Source: a bacterium
GTDB lineage: Bacteria > Planctomycetota > Planctomycetia > Planctomycetales > Planctomycetaceae
Assembly (NCBI GenBank): GCA_016124895.1
Contig: WGMU01000023.1
Coordinates: forward strand, 44,553 to 108,552
Length of the DNA stretch: 64,000 nt
Direction: 5' to 3'
Of this stretch, positions 35,624 to 43,750 are shown in pieces; the first letter of the stretch is position 1, and every line of letters begins with the position of its first letter. Made by a program: the position numbers and the translations under genes. The notes under the pieces are model-generated. The model was not told where the DNA came from and did not search any database. It worked only from the letters and a program-made list of their open reading frames with translations.

Positions 35624-36532
35624 ATGAAGATTCTCGTCGCGGCGGATGGATCGGCACACTCGAACGAAGCGATTGATCTGCTTGGCCGTCTGCGGTTGCC
35701 GGAGCACACTCAGATTGAAGTGCTTTCGGTGCTTGAGCATCCGGCCGTGTATGCCGGCAGTCACGGAATCCGCGACCGCGTCACGTCGGTCATTGAAGGT
35801 CAGCAGCGGCAGGCTGCCGAGACGGCGGTTGCGGAAACCCGACAGCGGCTGGCGGAGAGTCACGTCGACGTGGCGTCGACGATTCGTGACGGCCACCCGG
35901 CGGAAGAGATTCTGAAGCGAGCGGAATCCATTGCGGCAGACCTGATCATCGCGGGTTCGCGCGGGCTTTCGGCGCTCGATCGGTTTCTGCTGGGAAGTAC
36001 GACCGAGAGGCTGCTCAAACATGCGCACTGCGACGTGCTGATCAGCCGGCCCGTGACGCCGTCTGCGACCGTGTCGCCGAGCGACCGACTGCGAGTCATG
36101 GTGGCCTACGATGGTTCGCCAGGCGCCGACGCTGCCATTGATGCACTGACCCGACTGCCGATTGGACCGCAGGCTGAGGTGCGGCTGGTGACCGTACTCT
36201 CGGTGCTCAAGTCGTTCCGCATGGACATCCTGCAGCATCTCAGTGCCGAATGGGCTCTCGAAAAAGAAACGGCCGGCAAGGTGGCGCTCGATGCGGCGGC
36301 GAAGCTTGAAGAGGCCGGCTATGACCGCGTGCAGGTGCGGATCGAAGAGTCCGACGATGTCGCCGATCATCTGATTCATCTCTCCGAGACCTGGCCCGCG
36401 GACATTCTTATGACGGGGGCGAACGGGCATTCAAAGATCGAACAGTTTCTGCTGGGCAGCGTCTCGACCCGGCTGACCCGACACGCACCGTGTGCTGTCT
36501 GGCTGACGCGGACACGGGACAGTCAGAACTGA
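35624..36532 (+). CDS. Tandem universal stress protein (two USP domains)
   Basis: A 302-aa cytoplasmic protein with two USP folds. The first begins MKILVAADGSAHSNEAIDLL and carries the nucleotide-binding loop GSRGLSALDRFLLGSTTE; the second begins LRVMVAYDGSPGADAAIDAL and carries GANGHSKIEQFLLGSVS. Both fit the G-x2-G-x9-G-(S/T) ATP-binding pattern, so both halves may bind ATP. The C terminus ends LTRHAPCAVWLTRTR, as in single USPs. A plain ribosome site (AAGGACAGGAG) precedes the ATG. Such proteins respond to energy and growth stress; no partner is nearby. Confidence 0.92.
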   Translation: MKILVAADGSAHSNEAIDLLGRLRLPEHTQIEVLSVLEHPAVYAGSHGIRDRVTSVIEGQQRQAAETAVAETRQRLAESHVDVASTIRDGHPAEEILKRAESIAADLIIAGSRGLSALDRFLLGSTTERLLKHAHCDVLISRPVTPSATVSPSDRLRVMVAYDGSPGADAAIDALTRLPIGPQAEVRLVTVLSVLKSFRMDILQHLSAEWALEKETAGKVALDAAAKLEEAGYDRVQVRIEESDDVADHLIHLSETWPADILMTGANGHSKIEQFLLGSVSTRLTRHAPCAVWLTRTRDSQN

Positions 36533-36545
36533 CCCCCGCCGGGCG

Positions 36546-36570
36546 CCACTGCCGGCTTGTCCGGCAGTGG
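36546..36570. repeat. Intergenic copy of the CCACTGCCGG palindrome
   Basis: CCACTGCCGG (36546-36555) and CCGGCAGTGG (36561-36570) form a 10-bp stem with a CTTGT loop, between the USP gene and the heme-binding gene. A partial second arm (GCACTGCTGGTACCCG) follows near 36586. It is the same sequence family as 17424-17496 and 48477-48555. Confidence 0.8.
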
Positions 36571-36657
36571 ATGGTGAGGCTTCAGCGCACTGCTGGTACC
36601 CGACAGACGTGGGAATGGCGGAATCGAACGTCACTGACGAGTCGGCGGAGAAGTACT

Positions 36658-37839
36658 GTGCTCGAACCCACCCGGATTCTGGTTCTGGCGTCAGCCGTCG
36701 TCATTCTGTTCGTCGGGCGGCAACCGCCGATGTTTGCTGATCAAGACGCAGAGTTAACAGACCCGACCGTCGCTGCAGCGATCGCCGCTGTGCGCGAGAA
36801 GCCGACGCGCGAAACCGTGGCCGCGCTGATTGCGGTCGATGAAGAGGTCGCAAGGCGCAATGACACAGCTTCGCAGAAGACGCAGGCCCAGACGTTACAG
36901 GTCCTCGCCGTGTCAGAAGATCCGGGAGCGCTCGACTATGTGCGCGCGGTGTTCGAGTCCAGAACCGAACGTCGCGACGAAGCTGCTCATGCCCTGAGTC
37001 TCTACTGCCTCAAACGACCTCGAAACCCGCAGGACTGGCGCTACCTGGTCCGCTCGCTGCCGGTTGTTGAGGGCGAACAGTCACGGTCCGTGTTGCGGGC
37101 ACTGGCGCGATTCCGCATACGAGCAACCAAAGCCGACTGGCTGCGGCAGGTCATTCTTGCGGGCCTGCCACTCGACGCTGACGGTCAGGCTGCCGCTGTG
37201 ACGCTGCTGTCTCAGTGGGCGGGTAACGAGCCAAAGACTGACGAGACGTCGCTTCAAACCCTTGCCGACTGGCAGCAGTGGTTTCGCCAGAAGTATCCAC
37301 GCGCCCCCGAACCAGTGCTCCCGCAGGATCCGCAGAATGCACAGTGGAAGTTCGCCGACCTGGTTCAGCGTCTGGCCGGGGAAACGGAAACGCCCGAGCG
37401 GTTGCAGCATGGTCGGGCGGTTTATGAAAAGGCGACGTGCTCGCGCTGTCATCGAAAAGACGAATTCGGCGAACGCTGGGGTCCTGACTTAAGCTCGGTC
37501 GGTTGGCGACTGCAGAAGAAACAGCAGTTTGAAGCAACACTGTTCCCTTCGCATCGGCTGAACGACGAATACCCGACGTTTACTGTCGTCACGACGTCCG
37601 GCCGCGTGCTGACCGGAATGATGCTGGCTGCCGGCGCGAGCGAAATCCGCATCGTCGCGTCGGACGGAAAAGTGACGCTTCTGCCGCGATCCGAAATTGA
37701 CGAGGCCGTGGAATCAAACCGCTCTTCGATGCCCGACGGCCTGCTGGAGCCGCTGTCGTATGAGGAAATCCGGGATCTGTTTTTGTATCTGGATCACCTC
37801 GGCCCGAATGCCGACAGGACTCCGCAAGTGGACGAGTAG
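36658..37839 (+). CDS. Exported protein with Pirellula-type heme-binding domain
   Basis: A 393-aa exported protein. I chose the GTG at 36658 because the following VLEPTRILVLASAVVILFVG is a signal-like segment and GGCGGAGAAG lies just upstream; the longer frame from 36490 runs through the palindromic repeat. Residues 30-240 are alpha-helical and ARM/HEAT-like. The C-terminal third matches the putative heme-binding domain known from Pirellula and Verrucomicrobium: CSRCH at 261-265, then WGPDLSSVGWRL, PSHRLNDEYPTF and VTTSGRVLTGMML, ending LSYEEIRDLFLYLDHL. One c-type heme is predicted. Gene neighbours do not reveal a redox partner. Confidence 0.85.
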   Translation: MLEPTRILVLASAVVILFVGRQPPMFADQDAELTDPTVAAAIAAVREKPTRETVAALIAVDEEVARRNDTASQKTQAQTLQVLAVSEDPGALDYVRAVFESRTERRDEAAHALSLYCLKRPRNPQDWRYLVRSLPVVEGEQSRSVLRALARFRIRATKADWLRQVILAGLPLDADGQAAAVTLLSQWAGNEPKTDETSLQTLADWQQWFRQKYPRAPEPVLPQDPQNAQWKFADLVQRLAGETETPERLQHGRAVYEKATCSRCHRKDEFGERWGPDLSSVGWRLQKKQQFEATLFPSHRLNDEYPTFTVVTTSGRVLTGMMLAAGASEIRIVASDGKVTLLPRSEIDEAVESNRSSMPDGLLEPLSYEEIRDLFLYLDHLGPNADRTPQVDE

Positions 37840-38192
37840 CTGCTCATTGCGGTTCGATTACGAAGATTCTGGCTCGCGGGTTTTCGATCCCGGCGACTCT
37901 CTGTGATCTCTTCGAGATCCGTCACGCGGTCGAATCACCGAGCTTCCAGCGAGGCACGAATCCAGATTCTGCCAATCCGCGCCTCCAGCACGGGAGGCAA
38001 ATCATCCCTCAGCGTCGGGCGATGCCCTGTCAAAGCGGGCAAGTCAGTGAAGTGGCATCTGTCATCCGGGAAAAGCGGGATCGGCCGGTTGTACGGCGTC
38101 GAAAGACGATCAGATTCGACGCAGCAGCCTTCGGCACTCGGAACGGACGGTTCCGCCGCCTGCTGCAGACCGTTCTGCTGGAGCCGCCGCGC
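37840..38192. other. Intergenic region upstream of flagellar genes
   Basis: About 350 bases between the heme-binding gene and the flgN-like gene. Open frames here are extensions of the flgN frame without conserved content. It should hold the promoter of the flagellar genes; I could not identify a convincing sigma-28 or sigma-54 site. Confidence 0.45.
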
Positions 38193-38714
38193 ATGTCAGT
38201 CACCCTGTTTCGAGAAATTGTCCGCTTCCTCGCCGTTCTGGAGCCCATTCAGCAGGAGCTGGAGACGGTTTATGCCAACCGGCTGCTGGCACTCGCGAGT
38301 GCTGACGCGCAGCAACTGAACGCTCTGGCTGAGGTCGAAGTCGACATCCAGGGAAAACTGCGACGCCATTTGATGCTGCGGGCTCAGATTCTGAAACGGG
38401 CTCAACGTCAGGGATTCAAAGCCGAAAGTCTGAAGCGGCTTCTCACCGATCTGCAGCCGACCAGTCGCGCAGATTCGACCGGCATCGTTCCCGAACAGCA
38501 CCGTCAGGCCGTTGCCTGGATGAAACAGATTGAGCAGCGGAGCTGGAAGCTGCGCCGCGACAGTTGGGTGAACTGGACCGTGGTGTCTCGCGCTTCGCGT
38601 CAGTGCCAGGAGCTGCGGCAGATCATCGCGACGGCGGGCGAACGGCGCGCTGCGGACAACCACGACGACAGGCAGCCCGCAGGAGGCGGCACGTTACTGG
38701 ACGCAAAGGTTTAA
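38193..38714 (+). CDS. flgN: FlgN-like flagellar export chaperone
   Basis: A 173-aa helical protein that probably chaperones the hook-junction proteins FlgK and FlgL before export. The evidence is position, immediately before flgK and flgL, and character: it starts MSVTLFREIVRFLAVLEPIQ, has no signal peptide, and is helical throughout with coiled-coil-like heptads (ELETVYANRLLALASADAQQ). Sequence identity in the FlgN family is low, so the call rests largely on context. The start at 38193 was chosen over upstream Met codons because only from there does the helical, FlgN-like pattern run. The gap to flgK is 89 bases. Confidence 0.72.
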   Translation: MSVTLFREIVRFLAVLEPIQQELETVYANRLLALASADAQQLNALAEVEVDIQGKLRRHLMLRAQILKRAQRQGFKAESLKRLLTDLQPTSRADSTGIVPEQHRQAVAWMKQIEQRSWKLRRDSWVNWTVVSRASRQCQELRQIIATAGERRAADNHDDRQPAGGGTLLDAKV

Positions 38715-38803
38715 GGAGCAATTAGCAGAAAAGGATTAGCGACTGGCGCGAAAACGCAGATCGCGAATTCAACAGCGAACAGCTTCACAACGGATTTTCC
38801 CGC

Positions 38804-40501
38804 ATGGCACTCAACGCAACACTGGCGACCGCATCGCGAGCCCTGGAACTGTTCAGCACCGGTGTCCAGGTCAGTGCGAACAATATCGCCAACGCGAACA
38901 GTCCGGGGTATATCCGCGAGCAACTGAAGATCGATCCGTCGCATCCGTTTCAGCGGGGTTCGCTGATCATTGGCTCTGGCGCGCAAGCCACGTCGATCAA
39001 GCAGGTCATTGATCAGTATCTCGAAAAACGGATTCAGACAGCCGGCTCCAATGCGTCTGCCTCTCAGGCCCGGCAGGACATCTATGCGCAACTGGAAGCG
39101 CAGTTGAGAGAGCTGGGCGATACCGACCTGTCGACTCAGTTCAGCCAGTTTGCAGATGCGGTCAATGAGGTCGTCAACCAGCCGGAACTGGGACCTCTGC
39201 GCAGCGGCGTGATTGAACAGGGAACTCTGCTGGCCAGTTCGATCACTGACCTGCGGTCACGCGTCGATGATCTGCGAAAGTCTCAGACCAATCAGATCAA
39301 TGACATGGTCACGGAAGCCAACGGCCTGATCGATCAGATTCAGACGCTGAACCAGCAGATCAGCCAGCAGGAATCGAATGGGCTGCGGTCAAGCGACGCC
39401 GGCGCCCTGCGATCCAATCGCTATGCCGCGTTGAATAGGCTCTCGGAGATCATCCCGGTCCGGTACGAAGAACGCGACAATGGAACGATCGACCTCTTCA
39501 GCGGGTCGGACTATGTCATCCTCGGCAGCGAGAAGCAGCATCTGGAAACCACCGTTTCCACAGACCGCAACGTTCCCGTTCAGGCCGTTCGCTTTGACAG
39601 AACGCGCACCAGGGTGTCGCAGTCGGGCGGTGAACTGCAGGGAATTATCGACGGCCGCGACAGCATTCTGGGCGGCTTTGTCGATCAGCTCGACCAGCTC
39701 ACGGCCGGCGTCATCAGTGCCGTGAACCGAATCCATTCGTCTGGTGAAGGCGTTGCCGGCTATACCTCAGTCACTGCGAACAACGCGGTCACGGATGCCA
39801 ACAAAGTGCTGACTGATGCCGGGCTGGCGTTCTCACCGGAAAACGGCAGCTTCACGCTGAAAGTGCAGAATCTGCAGTCCGGAATCACAACGTCGCACGA
39901 GATCAGAGTCGACCTCGACGGACTCGGCGGAAACGACACGACGCTCGATGATCTGCGATCCGCCATCGACGCGGTTGACGGCGTGTCCGCGTCGATTACC
40001 ACTGATGGCCGACTGCAGTTGGCGGCCGACTCCAACACTGAGCTGCGTTTCAGCAACGACAGCAGCGGCGTGCTGGCTTCGCTGGGAATCAACACGTTCT
40101 TCACCGGTTCCGATTCACGGAACATCGGCGTGAACCAGGTGATCGCCGCGAATCGCGATCTGCTGGCAACCGGCCAGGGTGGCGGACCGGCCGACAATCG
40201 CAATGCGCTGCAACTCGCCAGCGCACTCGACACTGCGCAGGACTCACTGGGCGGCCTGAGCGTCAACGACTTTTACAACTCGGTCGTGTCCGGGGTTTCT
40301 CAAGGGTCGGCAGCAGAACAGGCAACTGCCCAGGGGCTGCAGACCTATCGCGACTCACTCAAAGCTCAGCGGGAACAATACTCCGGAGTCAGCCTCGACG
40401 AGGAAGCTGTCCACATGGTCGAGTTCCAGCAGGCGTTCGCAGCCTCCGCGCGCGTGATTCAGACGGTCGATCAACTGTTTCAGATTCTGGTAGGACTCTG
40501 A
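38804..40501 (+). CDS. flgK: Flagellar hook-associated protein 1 (hook-filament junction)
   Basis: The first of the two hook-filament junction proteins, secreted through the flagellar export apparatus. The protein is 565 aa, the usual size. The N terminus has the flagellar rod/hook signature LELFSTGVQVSANNIANANS (about 15-34) with SPGYIREQL; the C terminus EAVHMVEFQQAFAASARVIQ and VDQLFQILVGL is the standard D0 helix. The middle includes DGRDSILGGFVDQLDQL and repeated GINTFFTGSDS-type segments. Its TGA stop overlaps the flgL ATG in a TGATG arrangement, so the two are coupled. Confidence 0.95.
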   Translation: MALNATLATASRALELFSTGVQVSANNIANANSPGYIREQLKIDPSHPFQRGSLIIGSGAQATSIKQVIDQYLEKRIQTAGSNASASQARQDIYAQLEAQLRELGDTDLSTQFSQFADAVNEVVNQPELGPLRSGVIEQGTLLASSITDLRSRVDDLRKSQTNQINDMVTEANGLIDQIQTLNQQISQQESNGLRSSDAGALRSNRYAALNRLSEIIPVRYEERDNGTIDLFSGSDYVILGSEKQHLETTVSTDRNVPVQAVRFDRTRTRVSQSGGELQGIIDGRDSILGGFVDQLDQLTAGVISAVNRIHSSGEGVAGYTSVTANNAVTDANKVLTDAGLAFSPENGSFTLKVQNLQSGITTSHEIRVDLDGLGGNDTTLDDLRSAIDAVDGVSASITTDGRLQLAADSNTELRFSNDSSGVLASLGINTFFTGSDSRNIGVNQVIAANRDLLATGQGGGPADNRNALQLASALDTAQDSLGGLSVNDFYNSVVSGVSQGSAAEQATAQGLQTYRDSLKAQREQYSGVSLDEEAVHMVEFQQAFAASARVIQTVDQLFQILVGL

Positions 40502-42426
40502 TGTCTCTTGGTCCGATTCTTCCCGGCCGGCTTCCGAATTCGTTCGCGGCATCGCGGCTGACGACGCAGATCCAGTCGGCGCAGACCGAGATGCAGCGTC
40601 TGCAGGACCAGCTCACCACCGGGCAGAAATATCTGGTCGGCAGTGAGGATCCGGCATCGGCACTGCGAACGATCATCCTGCAGAAACGCATCGAGCAGAA
40701 TCAGCAGTTCACGGCAAACGTGCAGACCGACCAGTCATTGCTGAGTGCGACGGACAACGCGTACTCGGTCGTCTCCGACTCGATCAATCAGGTCAAGTCG
40801 CTCGTTCTGCAGGGCATTGGCAATACCGTCTCGGTCGACGCAAGACAGGGACTTGCCACTGAAGTCGACGGTGTCATCGAACAGTTACTCAACACCGCGA
40901 ACACGACGTTTCGTGGTCGGTATCTGTTTGGCGGAAGCCAGTCCGGCACGACGCCTTTTGAGCTGCTGGGCAACGGACAGGTCCGCTACAACGGAGACAC
41001 GCAGACGCTGAATTCGCTGACCGGCACCGGCCAGCTTGTGGCGAATAATCTTGATGGAGTGACGGCATTCAACGCGTTGACGACGATCGACAGCGGTGAC
41101 CTCAACGTGGCTCTGACGTCAAATACGCGTCTGAGCGATCTGCACGCGGGCCGCGGGCTCGATCTCGGTTCAATCAAAGTGACGGTCGATGACGGCACCA
41201 CATCGGAGACAAAGAACGTTGATCTGACATCGGCGCACACCATCGGGGACGTCAAAGTGATTCTTGAGGACGCGTTTTCCGGCTCGTCGGTCAATCTGAC
41301 CGTCGATGTTGATCCCGCTTCGCAGTCCGGCCTGCGAGTGGCGGCGTCGACCGGCACCGTCGCCATCAGTAACGTCGAGGGCTCACGAGTTGCGTCGGAC
41401 CTCGGCATCGCTTCATCCGCAACGGCAACGATCAATGGAAGTGATCTCGATCCGCGCGTCACACTGAACTCAAAGCTCTCCGACCTCAACGGTGGAACCG
41501 GCATCGGCGCGACGACCGACAACGGATTACTCATCACGAACGGATCGAAGTCCGGTGTCGTTGATCTCTCGTCCGTGGTGACGGTCGAGGATCTGTTCAA
41601 TCAGTTGCAGCTTTCGGGACTCGACGTCGCCGGAGACATCAACGCAAGCGGTCGCGGAATTGCTGTCTCCAGCCGTGTCAGCGGAGCAGAGTTTTCAATC
41701 GGCGAGAACAACGGCAGTAACGCGACACTGCTCGGACTCCGGACGCTGACCGGGGACACAAAGCTGGCGGATCTCAATCTCGGCCAGGGCGTACCGCTGT
41801 CAAGCAGCAGCAGTCTGTCGATCACGCGGCGGGATGGCAGCAATGCGCAGGTCGATCTCTCATCGGCGACGACAATTCAGGACGTGCTGGACGCGATCAA
41901 CTCCGTCGATCCCGGCAACCTGACGGCCAGTCTGAACCGCGTCGGCAACGGCATTTCACTGCTGGATAATTCGGGTACAGGTCCGCTGAGCGTCGCCTCC
42001 GACGCAACGTCTCAGGCACTCGGAATCGCAGGCACGGAATCCGGTTCGGACAACACGGTGCCGCTGGTCGGCCAGGATGTGGCCCCGCACGAATCGCAGG
42101 GCATTCTGGGGCTCCTGAGTTCACTCTCCGTTGCACTGCGGAACGGAGACGATCTGGCACTGACGCGGCTGAACGGTCTGCTGGATCAGGAGTCCTCACG
42201 GACGCTGCAGGTGCGCGGTGATCTCGGGACGCGTCTGAAGTCTCTCGACAACCTCAGCAACCGACTCGCTGACGAAAACGTGAGGCTCAACGATGACCTG
42301 TCCAACGAGTTTGACGCGGACCTCAGCCAGACGCTGACGTCATACCTTGCCTGGCAGCAGAGCCTGCAGGGCACTTATCAGGTCGCATCGAAAAGCTTCA
42401 GCCTGAGCCTGCTGGCGTATCTGTGA
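40501..42426 (+). CDS. flgL: Flagellar hook-associated protein 3 with three hook-IN-type repeats
   Basis: The second hook-filament junction protein. The protein is 641 aa, about twice the length of enterobacterial FlgL. The N-terminal flagellin-like helix reads QSAQTEMQRLQDQLTTGQKY, and the C terminus LAWQQSLQGTYQVASKSFSL matches the D0 region. The excess length is a central stretch with three imperfect units starting near residues 211, 326 and 422, each beginning L(S/A)DLxxGxG and containing an (N/Q)VDLSSAxTIxD element, the flagellin hook-IN motif. Coupled to flgK by a 1-base TGATG overlap. A large palindromic structure follows the stop. Confidence 0.92.
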   Translation: MSLGPILPGRLPNSFAASRLTTQIQSAQTEMQRLQDQLTTGQKYLVGSEDPASALRTIILQKRIEQNQQFTANVQTDQSLLSATDNAYSVVSDSINQVKSLVLQGIGNTVSVDARQGLATEVDGVIEQLLNTANTTFRGRYLFGGSQSGTTPFELLGNGQVRYNGDTQTLNSLTGTGQLVANNLDGVTAFNALTTIDSGDLNVALTSNTRLSDLHAGRGLDLGSIKVTVDDGTTSETKNVDLTSAHTIGDVKVILEDAFSGSSVNLTVDVDPASQSGLRVAASTGTVAISNVEGSRVASDLGIASSATATINGSDLDPRVTLNSKLSDLNGGTGIGATTDNGLLITNGSKSGVVDLSSVVTVEDLFNQLQLSGLDVAGDINASGRGIAVSSRVSGAEFSIGENNGSNATLLGLRTLTGDTKLADLNLGQGVPLSSSSSLSITRRDGSNAQVDLSSATTIQDVLDAINSVDPGNLTASLNRVGNGISLLDNSGTGPLSVASDATSQALGIAGTESGSDNTVPLVGQDVAPHESQGILGLLSSLSVALRNGDDLALTRLNGLLDQESSRTLQVRGDLGTRLKSLDNLSNRLADENVRLNDDLSNEFDADLSQTLTSYLAWQQSLQGTYQVASKSFSLSLLAYL

Positions 42427-42442
42427 CTGCCGCGCGTCAGTC

Positions 42443-42574
42443 AATTGGACAGCGCCACTTGCGGTTGCCGCACAAGCACGAAGCGCAAGCGAGTGAGTCA
42501 TTGACGTCAAACTCACTCGCTTGCGCTTCGTGCTTGTCTCCTCGCAGATTTGGCCAAAGTGGCGCTGTCCAATT
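42443..42574. repeat. Nested double inverted repeat at the flgL/esterase junction
   Basis: The outer arms AATTGGACAGCGCCACTT (42443-42460) and AAGTGGCGCTGTCCAATT (42557-42574) are perfect 18-mers. The inner arms at 42472-42498 and 42511-42537 are perfect 27-mers rich in AAGCACGAAGCGC, around a central TTGACGTCAA palindrome. The outer right arm overlaps the last codon of the esterase gene, whose stop (TAA) is at 42573-42575. It may serve as a bidirectional terminator, but its size and nesting suggest mobile or REP-like elements. Confidence 0.9.
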
Positions 42575-43334
42575 AATCGTCTTGCGGTAACGCAGTCTGA
42601 ATTCCGTCGAGGATTGATTCGAGCAGTTGCACGAAGCCGAGCTGCGCTTCGTACGGGATCGTGTGCATCCCGGAAAACTCGATGAACTCAATCTCGAAGC
42701 CGGAATCGCGAAACAGATCGCGGAGCCAGAGTGACGCCTCGAACGGCAGGATCGGATCCATGCGGCCGTGACTTTGCAGCACGCGCAGCGGACCACGTTT
42801 CGCCGCAAGTTCGCGCCACGAGTCCTCGCACAGTAGCGTCCCAGACCAGACGCAGAGTGCCGCTGGCGGTTCGTCGAGCCGCAGGGCGACATCCGTGCTC
42901 AGCATGGAACCCTGAGAAAAGCCGCCGAGCACGATGCGCGACATCGGCAGCCCGGTCCGACCGCGAATCTCGTCGATCAGAGCGATCAGCTTCTCCCGCG
43001 CAGCCGGCAACTCATCCGGATGATCGTTCCGCAGATCGCGAAACTCGCCTCGTTCGGCCGCTCCGATCAGACGCTCCATATCAATGTGCCACCAGGCCCG
43101 GCCGCCCGGCATCCCGAGGTCGGCGAGTGACAGCGGGGCTTCGGGAAAAATGAACCGAGTCGTCTCGGCGATGCGTTCACTGCTGCGGAGGATTTCCGGA
43201 CCGATCGGCACCAGGTCTGTGCCCGGTGCTCCGAAACCGTGACACAGAATGACAACCAGTTCCGGAGTGTCGCCGTCGGCGAGCTGCTGAATCGTGCGGC
43301 ACGTCAGACCGCCCAGGTGTTCGAGTTTCTGCAT
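42573..43334 (-). CDS. Carboxylesterase/phospholipase-family hydrolase
   Basis: A 253-aa soluble hydrolase of the phospholipase/carboxylesterase group (related to YpfH and acyl-protein thioesterases). The N terminus has VVILCHGFGAPGTDLVPIG; the nucleophile elbow is GFSQGSML in IVLGGFSQGSML, with serine as expected nucleophile; RVLQSHGRMDPILPF supplies the aspartate, and the histidine is probably in FSGMHTIPYEAQ. GGRAWWHIDMERL is typical of the family. No signal peptide, so it is cytoplasmic. It converges with flgL across the nested palindrome. Confidence 0.88.
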   Translation of the reverse strand: MQKLEHLGGLTCRTIQQLADGDTPELVVILCHGFGAPGTDLVPIGPEILRSSERIAETTRFIFPEAPLSLADLGMPGGRAWWHIDMERLIGAAERGEFRDLRNDHPDELPAAREKLIALIDEIRGRTGLPMSRIVLGGFSQGSMLSTDVALRLDEPPAALCVWSGTLLCEDSWRELAAKRGPLRVLQSHGRMDPILPFEASLWLRDLFRDSGFEIEFIEFSGMHTIPYEAQLGFVQLLESILDGIQTALPQDD

Positions 43335-43493
43335 CGCTGATTCTGCCTGCTGAGAAATAGACCGTCATGTTGCCGAGCCGCGCATGAGGCATCGTAGGTC
43401 TGGATGAACGAAGTGAAACCGTCGAAGCCTCGGATCAGGCGGTGCAACCGCGCTGGTTGACGGAGCCAGGGACGAGCCCCATACTTCTGCCCC

Positions 43494-43520
43494 TTGCGAC
43501 GGCAGGCCTCTGCTCAGAAT
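43494..43520 (+). promoter_or_regulatory. Candidate promoter of the SRP RNA
   Basis: TTGCGA (43494-43499) and CAGAAT (43515-43520), 15 bases apart, place a start at about 43526-43527, precisely where the closing stem of the RNA begins. The hexamers are imperfect and the spacer is short, so the support is mainly positional. Confidence 0.4.
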
Positions 43521-43525
43521 TTCAC

Positions 43526-43640
43526 GGGAGCACGAGCCTGCCTCCGAGTGCGGTGGCAACTCCGTGAACCGGGTCAGGCGGGAAACCGAGCAGCCCTAAG
43601 CGAAAGTGTCAGGTGCATGAGGAGGCAGGTTCGTGCTCCC
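43526..43640 (+). ncRNA. ffs: Signal recognition particle RNA (small bacterial type)
   Basis: The RNA of the signal recognition particle, which pairs with Ffh to target nascent membrane proteins. The segment begins GGGAGCACGA and ends TCGTGCTCCC, exact reverse complements, with one further GU-compatible step in an 18-bp closing stem. The apical part reads GGTCAGG then CGGGAAACCG then AGCAGCC, which matches the invariant GGTCAGG...AGCAGCC core around a GNRA (GAAA) tetraloop. Length about 115 nt, the small type without an Alu domain. The ends were set from the stem. It lies between the esterase gene and the second propeller gene, in its own space. Confidence 0.92.
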
Positions 43641-43750
43641 GTTCTGCTGCGCGGCCCTGGAATTCCTCGTGGGATGCAGAGCCGCGAAGCAGCGAGTTCA
43701 ACCAGCCGTTCTGACGCGCTGCCTTGATACGACAGCCCTCTGCCCGTTGC

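Noticed and set aside
38745..38765. Sigma-54 site before flgK (TGGCGCGAAAACGCA)
   Set aside because: The spacing between GG and GC is one base too short for a -24/-12 promoter.
43494..43727. Short coding frame across the SRP RNA region
   Set aside because: It covers the RNA stem; its translation is arginine-rich noise, and the RNA structure explains the conservation better.
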